Shown: positions 31,306-35,356 of the stretch, piece by piece
Position numbering within the stretch: position 1 is the stretch's first letter
Layout of the letters: every line of letters starts with the position of its first letter
Source: Oscillospiraceae bacterium
Lineage (GTDB): Bacteria; Bacillota; Clostridia; Oscillospirales; Ruminococcaceae
DNA: 35,356 nucleotides
Assembly (NCBI GenBank): GCA_022791315.1
Contig: JAAVYW010000030.1
Location: 1 to 35,356, forward strand
Direction of reading: 5' to 3'
The notes under the pieces: model-generated
Told to the model about the DNA's origin: nothing
Databases searched by the model: none
What the model saw: only the letters and a program-made list of their open reading frames with translations
Position numbers and translations under genes: made by a program

Positions 31306-32646
31306 GTGATTTTTATGGCAATTCGATTATCAGACCACTTTACCTTTTCCCGGCTGCTGCGGTTTACGGCGCCGTCGATGGTGATGATGCTGTTCACCTC
31401 GATTTACGGAGTGGTGGATGGGCTGTTCATCTCCAACTTTGCAGGGAAGACGGCCTTTGCGGCGGTGAACTTGATTATGCCCTTTACCATGATGCTGGGG
31501 GGCGTGGGGGCCATGTTTGGCACCGGGGGGAGTGCGCTGGTGAGCAAGACGCTGGGAGAGGGGGACCTAGAGCGGGCCCACCGGTATTTTACCATGCTAA
31601 TCCGGCTGATGGGGATAGTGGGGGCGGCCTTTGCAGGGATTGGCATTGTGGTGCTGCGGCCGGTCTCCTACCTCTTTGGGGCCACGGATACCATGGTGGG
31701 GGACTGTGTGCTGTATGGCAGGGTGGTGCTGCTGTTCCTCCCGGCGCAGCTGATGCAGTTTGGGTTCCAGAACTTTTTGGTGGCGGCAGAGCGGCCCAAG
31801 TTTGGGCTGGCAGTGACAGTGGCAGCAGGGCTCACCAACATTGCGTTGGACGCGCTGTTTGTGGCTGGCTTTGGCTGGGGCATTGTGGGTGCGGCGGCAG
31901 CCACGGGGATGAGCCAGTGTGTGGGCGGGCTATTGCCCCTGCTCTTTTTCCTCAGCCGGAGAAACGACACCATCCTCCGCTTTACCCGGACCAGGTTTGA
32001 GCTGAAGCCGCTGATAAAGGCCTGTGGCAACGGTATTTCGGAGATGCTCTCCAGTATCTCAGGCTCCCTCACCGGGATTCTCTACAACTTCCAGCTGATG
32101 CGCTATGCGGGGGAGGACGGCGTGGCGGCCTATGGGGTGGTGATGTACGCGGCCTTTGTGTTTGTGGCAGTCTTTGTGGGCTATTCCTCGGGCAGTGCCC
32201 CCATTGTCAGCTATCAGTATGGGGCGGGCAACCATGGGGAGATGCGCAACGTGCTGCGCAAGAGCCTGGCTGCTATGGGTGTGGGGGGCTGTATCATGGC
32301 TGTGCTGGGGTTTGTGTCCTCGCCGCTGCTGGCCAGTATCTTTGTGGGCTATGACGAAGGGCTTATGGCGCTCACAATCCGCGCCTTCCGCATCTGTGTG
32401 TTCCCGCTCCTGCTCATGGGGGTGAATATCTATGCCTCCTCCTTCTTCACTGCCCTGAACAACGGCGGCGTCTCAGCAGCCATCTCCTTTTTGCGGGCAC
32501 TGGTTTTCCCTGTCGTCACGATTTTGACCCTGCCGGTATTCTTTCAGCTGGACGGGGTATGGTACTCCCTGGCAGTGGGGGAAGCCTGCACCCTGGTGGT
32601 CTCGGCGGCATTTTTGCTGGGGGAGCGGAGAAAGTACCAGTATTAA
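31306..32646 (+). CDS. MATE-family exporter controlled by MarR neighbour
   Basis: Start GTG 31306 with AGAAAGG six bases upstream (ATG 31315 is an alternative) gives 446 residues. It has twelve spans and MATE-type wording: FSRLLRFTAPSMVMMLFTSIYGVVDGLFISNFAGKTAFAAVNLIMPFTMMLGGVGAMFGTGGSALVSK, a signature of the NorM/DinF-like group with a TGGSALVSKTLGEG loop. The second half starts LIKACGNGISEMLSSISGSLTGILYNFQLM. It differs from the other MATE protein in the window. The MarR gene ends 97 bases upstream and a shared operator sits between, suggesting substrate-inducible export. Confidence 0.92.
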   Translation: MIFMAIRLSDHFTFSRLLRFTAPSMVMMLFTSIYGVVDGLFISNFAGKTAFAAVNLIMPFTMMLGGVGAMFGTGGSALVSKTLGEGDLERAHRYFTMLIRLMGIVGAAFAGIGIVVLRPVSYLFGATDTMVGDCVLYGRVVLLFLPAQLMQFGFQNFLVAAERPKFGLAVTVAAGLTNIALDALFVAGFGWGIVGAAAATGMSQCVGGLLPLLFFLSRRNDTILRFTRTRFELKPLIKACGNGISEMLSSISGSLTGILYNFQLMRYAGEDGVAAYGVVMYAAFVFVAVFVGYSSGSAPIVSYQYGAGNHGEMRNVLRKSLAAMGVGGCIMAVLGFVSSPLLASIFVGYDEGLMALTIRAFRICVFPLLLMGVNIYASSFFTALNNGGVSAAISFLRALVFPVVTILTLPVFFQLDGVWYSLAVGEACTLVVSAAFLLGERRKYQY

Positions 32647-32692
32647 AAAGCTGATTTTTTGCCTTGATGCTGAAAAGCAGAGTTTTTTTGTA

Positions 32693-32721
32693 TTTACAGG
32701 GATAGATTCCTATGCTATAAT
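32693..32721 (+). promoter_or_regulatory. Promoter of the small membrane protein gene
   Basis: TTTACA 32693-32698, 17-base spacer, TATAAT 32716-32721. The leader of about 160 bases has AAATGCG/CGCATTT (32772-32789) and TGCGC/GCGCA (32794-32808) hairpins. A T-rich stretch after GCTGAAAAGCAG at 32670-32689 may end the MATE transcript. Confidence 0.75.
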
Positions 32722-32888
32722 AAATGTATGACTCTGCCGGATGTGCCGACGGGCCATGCAAAAGGGGTAGAAATGCGGCTTCGCATTTTTATCTGCGCGT
32801 CAGCGCAGGCTGCCTGGACAGGGTGCTTTGATAGGGCGAGGGGCTCTGCCGGGGCGGTGAAAACGAAGATGGAAAGAGGAGAAGTTTT

Positions 32889-33437
32889 ATGACCAAAAGC
32901 GAGTTTTGGAAGAATGCGGTTCCGAAGAATGTGAAGGGTCAGGTTGTCACTGCTGCTGTCTTTGCCTATATTTCGGCGGCGATGACGCTGGTTCTGGGCT
33001 TCCTCACTGGAAATTTCCTGGTGCTCATCGACGTGCTGCTGGTGCTGGGCTTAGGCCTGGGTGTCCACCTGGCAAAGAGCCGGGTCTGTGCCATTATCCT
33101 GGCGGCCTATTTCGTGCTGAACAAGGTGCTGCAATGGCTGGGCGGTGAGTTCAGCGGCCTGTATATGGCTGTGATTTTCATCATCGGCTTTGTAATGGGC
33201 GTCGTGGGCACCTTTGCCTTCCAGAAGCAGTGGAAGGAATATCAGGCCGGTTACAATGCTTACCTGCAAAACGGCGGTGACCCCAATGCCTACGCCTATG
33301 GGCAGCAGCCCGGCCAGCCCCCTTACGGCCAGGTTCCCTACGGCCAGCAGCCCCAGGCCCCCTATGGCCAGCCCGCCAACCCTCAGCAGCCCTATAACAC
33401 CCAGGCCAACAACGACCCCAACCAGCGGCCTCAATAA
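32889..33437 (+). CDS. Small membrane protein with PYGQ-rich C-terminal tail
   Basis: A 182-residue protein (AGAGGAGAAG site before ATG 32889). Hydrophobic spans lie at about residues 17-38, 41-60, 65-82 and 90-110. The C-terminal ~60 residues are Pro/Gln/Tyr/Gly-rich with repeated PYGQ (four or five copies: QPPYGQVPYGQQPQAPYGQ) and end in Asn/Gln/Pro. Such tails are typical of Firmicutes and actinobacterial membrane proteins with unstructured cytoplasmic ends that may self-associate. No enzyme motif is seen and I do not recognise a family. It is a single gene with its own promoter and terminator. Confidence 0.75.
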   Translation: MTKSEFWKNAVPKNVKGQVVTAAVFAYISAAMTLVLGFLTGNFLVLIDVLLVLGLGLGVHLAKSRVCAIILAAYFVLNKVLQWLGGEFSGLYMAVIFIIGFVMGVVGTFAFQKQWKEYQAGYNAYLQNGGDPNAYAYGQQPGQPPYGQVPYGQQPQAPYGQPANPQQPYNTQANNDPNQRPQ

Positions 33438-33592
33438 GTGCCTGCGGTTCCATTGGACGGTATGTCCCTCTTTTTCCGGCTGCCCCTACTGGTGTGAGGG
33501 CGCCAAGGGACAGAAGATGGGCAGTGCCAGGCTGGTTTATGCCAAAGGAAATGGGCTTTCCAAAGGGAAAAGCAAGGTGTACATAGAGCCCT
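33438..33592 (+). other. Gene-free stretch between membrane protein and terminator
   Basis: No start codon with a ribosome site leads to a coding frame of more than a dozen residues. A frame continuing from the overlapping gene runs to 33594, but only as a shadow. I see nothing else here. Confidence 0.5.
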
Positions 33593-33640
33593 AAAAATTG
33601 CAGCGGGAATTTGGTTTTCCTGCTGCAATTTTGCTTTTTT
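33593..33640 (+). terminator. Terminator before guaA
   Basis: AAAATTGCAGC/GCTGCAATTTT stem followed by GCTTTTTT. Confidence 0.88.
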
Positions 33641-33642
33641 CC

Positions 33643-33671
33643 TTGCAATTTGACAAAAACCATGGCACAAT
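33643..33671 (+). promoter_or_regulatory. Candidate guaA promoter
   Basis: TTGCAA 33643-33648, 17-base spacer, CACAAT 33666-33671. The nearby TTGACA at 33650 has no -10 at a proper distance. No purine riboswitch is present in this short leader. Confidence 0.5.
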
Positions 33672-33709
33672 AAGGGGAGAGAAATGAGAAAGGTTTGGTG
33701 AGGCGAAAT

Positions 33710-35242
33710 ATGGAGCATGAGTTAGTAGTTGTGCTGGATTTTGGGGGGCAATATAATCAGCTGATTGCCCGGCGGGTGCGGGAATGCAATGTGTACTGTG
33801 AAGTGCACCCTTACACCATCGGCGTGGAGAAGCTGCGGGAGCTGAAGCCTGCGGGGATTATCTTCACCGGTGGGCCCAGAAGTGTGTATGAGGAAGGCGC
33901 CCCCAGGATTGGGCGGGAAATCTTTGACCTGGGTATCCCGGTATTGGGAATCTGCTATGGCTGCCACCTGATGGCCCATTTGCTGGGCGGGGAGGTCTCC
34001 TCTGCCGATATCCGGGAATACGGATTGACAAATGTGGACTTTGTCCCCGATTGCCCCCTCTTTGTCGGGCTGCCGGAACAGGGTGCCACCTGGATGAGCC
34101 ACACCGATTGGGTGGCCCGTTTGCCTGAGGGCTTTACTGTGGCGGCCCACAGCGCAAACTGCCCTGTGGCGGCTATGGAGTGCCGGGAGAGAAAGCTCTA
34201 TGCCCTGCAGTTCCACCCCGAGGTGCTGCATACCCAGAATGGGTTGGAGATGATTCGCAGCTTTTTGCTCAAGGTCTGCGGATGCAAGCAGGACTGGACA
34301 ATGAGGGAATACGCCCAGAGCACCATTGCAGAGTTAAAGGAGAAGATCGGGGAGAAAAAAGTGCTGCTGGCCCTCTCCGGCGGCGTGGATAGCTCTGTGC
34401 TGGCGGCGCTGCTGTCAAAGGCTGTGGGAAAACAGCTCACCTGCGTATTTGTGGACACCGGGATGATGCGCAAAAACGAGGGGGATGAGGTGGAGGCGGC
34501 CTTTGCCGGGTTTGATGTGAATTTTGTCCGGGTCAATGCCGGGGAGCGGTTTTTGGGCCGCCTGGCAGGCGTGGAGGAGCCGGAACAGAAACGGAAAATC
34601 ATCGGCGAGGAGTTTATCCGTGTCTTTGAAGCTGAGGCTAAGAAGATTGGCACAGTGGATTTCCTGGCCCAGGGGACCATCTATCCCGACATTATCGAGT
34701 CGGGGCTGGGGGACGCGGCAGTGATTAAGAGCCACCACAATGTGGGTGGCCTGCCGGATTATGTGGACTTTAAAGAGATTGTGGAGCCGCTGCGGCTGCT
34801 TTTCAAGGACGAGGTGCGGGCCCTGGGCACCGAGCTTGGCCTGCCGGATTATCTGGTGTGGCGGCAGCCCTTCCCCGGCCCGGGCCTGGCTATCCGGGTA
34901 ATTGGGGAGATTACAGAGGAGAAGCTGGACATCCTGCGGGACGCCGATTTCATTTTCCGGGAGGAGATTGCCAAGGCAGGACTGGACCGGGAAATCAACC
35001 AGTACTTTGCTGTGCTCACTAGCATGCGCTCTGTGGGGGTGATGGGGGATTCCCGCACCTACGATTACACCCTGGCGCTGCGGGGCGTTACCACCACTGA
35101 CTTTATGACTGCCGACTGGGCGCGGATTCCCTATGAAGTGCTGGATGTGGTGAGCCGGAGGGTTATCAATGAGGTGAAAGGGATTAACCGGATTGTGTAT
35201 GATGTGACCAGCAAACCGCCGGCGACGATTGAGTGGGAATGA
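33710..35242 (+). CDS. guaA: GMP synthase (glutamine-hydrolysing)
   Basis: Start ATG 33710 gives 510 residues; a GTG at 33698 behind GAGAAAGG is an alternative. The class I amidotransferase domain (residues 1-190) has the catalytic triad: Cys82 in [11 protein letters not shown], His169 and Glu171 in [10 protein letters not shown]. The ATP pyrophosphatase domain has the P-loop [14 protein letters not shown] (residues 222-235), [14 protein letters not shown] and SHHNVGGLP, and the C-terminal dimer domain ends [20 protein letters not shown]. It aminates XMP to GMP using glutamine and ATP. The 3' end of guaA is a known hotspot for integrating elements, and repeats follow in this window. Confidence 0.97.
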   Translation: MEHELVVVLDFGGQYNQLIARRVRECNVYCEVHPYTIGVEKLRELKPAGIIFTGGPRSVYEEGAPRIGREIFDLGIPVLGICYGCHLMAHLLGGEVSSADIREYGLTNVDFVPDCPLFVGLPEQGATWMSHTDWVARLPEGFTVAAHSANCPVAAMECRERKLYALQFHPEVLHTQNGLEMIRSFLLKVCGCKQDWTMREYAQSTIAELKEKIGEKKVLLALSGGVDSSVLAALLSKAVGKQLTCVFVDTGMMRKNEGDEVEAAFAGFDVNFVRVNAGERFLGRLAGVEEPEQKRKIIGEEFIRVFEAEAKKIGTVDFLAQGTIYPDIIESGLGDAAVIKSHHNVGGLPDYVDFKEIVEPLRLLFKDEVRALGTELGLPDYLVWRQPFPGPGLAIRVIGEITEEKLDILRDADFIFREEIAKAGLDREINQYFAVLTSMRSVGVMGDSRTYDYTLALRGVTTTDFMTADWARIPYEVLDVVSRRVINEVKGINRIVYDVTSKPPATIEWE

Positions 35243-35257
35243 GCGTCAAAACGGCGC

Positions 35258-35339
35258 AAACCCGCATGAATACAGGGTTTTTGACCTGTCACTTTGCTTT
35301 GTGATACTGGTTTGATACTATTCGTTTCAAACCGGTCAC
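35258..35339 (+). repeat. Hairpin and repeat cluster downstream of guaA
   Basis: A weak AAACCC/GGGTTT hairpin with T run (35258-35282) may end guaA. Then come two TGATACT heptamers 11 bases apart (35302 and 35313) and an inverted repeat GGTTTGA (35309-35315)/TCAAACC (35327-35333), extended outward by GTGA and GTCAC. No gene follows within the window. Confidence 0.5.
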
Positions 35340-35356
35340 ACAAGAGAATGATTGCA

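Noticed and set aside
33214-33594. 126-residue plus-strand frame past the small membrane protein gene
   Set aside because: Its first part overlaps the PYGQ tail in another frame, no ribosome site, Pro/Thr/Ser-rich shadow.
33643-33709. Purine riboswitch before guaA
   Set aside because: The leader is too short and has none of the conserved purine aptamer loop motifs.

Overview
The window is about 35 kb of GC-rich DNA that looks like a gut-associated Clostridia chromosome, plausibly Oscillospiraceae/Ruminococcaceae. The basis is gene content and style: uracil permease, GH51 arabinofuranosidase, Mn catalase, rubrerythrin, thiamine S-component under a TPP riboswitch, two ECF sigma/anti-sigma modules, a Hol_Tox-type toxin locus, strong AGGAGG ribosome sites, and sigma-A promoters with 17-base spacers. 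The taxonomic placement is inference; no marker gene settles it.

Left end (1-9052) is the right-hand end of a contractile-tail prophage or tailocin. In order it encodes a LysM tail protein (cut by the window edge), gp25/W baseplate protein, baseplate J, tail protein I, a long SHAEG-repeat tail fibre with a C-terminal autoproteolytic chaperone domain (Peptidase_G2 type), a small fibre protein, a second paralogous fibre that is frameshifted, a holin and an Amidase_3-SPOR endolysin. A 550-base non-coding segment with hairpins and short repeats follows. It ends in the 3' part of a tRNA-Lys(UUU) gene without its 5' half, which I read as the attachment site.

Chromosomal genes follow. 9.1-12.9 kb: a DUF896 protein, an ECF sigma factor with a membrane anti-sigma-like protein carrying an unusually long acidic linker, then a TPP riboswitch and thiT. 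13-21.7 kb: Mn catalase, a membrane protein/XRE regulator pair behind a large palindromic operator, a flavodoxin-fold reductase, acetate kinase divergent from tRNA(Met) cytidine acetate ligase, a lipoprotein, a GH51 arabinofuranosidase and rubrerythrin. 21.7-27.1 kb: a 44-residue Asn/Gln-only-like peptide, a two-gene operon of unrecognised membrane proteins behind a leader peptide and terminator that look like an attenuator, uracil permease, RlmA-type methyltransferase, and a complete type I toxin-antitoxin locus (31-residue toxin plus convergent antisense RNA). 27.2-35.3 kb: a MATE exporter, a secreted Asp/Cys-repeat protein in line with an ECF sigma factor and RsgI-like anti-sigma, a MarR regulator and second MATE exporter sharing a 25-base operator, a small membrane protein with a PYGQ-rich tail, and guaA.

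Best candidates for something new are the leader-peptide attenuator with its two unknown genes (23.2-24.2 kb), the sigma/anti-sigma/Cys-Asp secreted protein cluster (28.9-30.6 kb), the Asn/Gln peptide with a structured leader (21.65-21.97 kb), and the four-hairpin block at 12.94-13.07 kb. All functional statements come from reading sequence; no database search was run.
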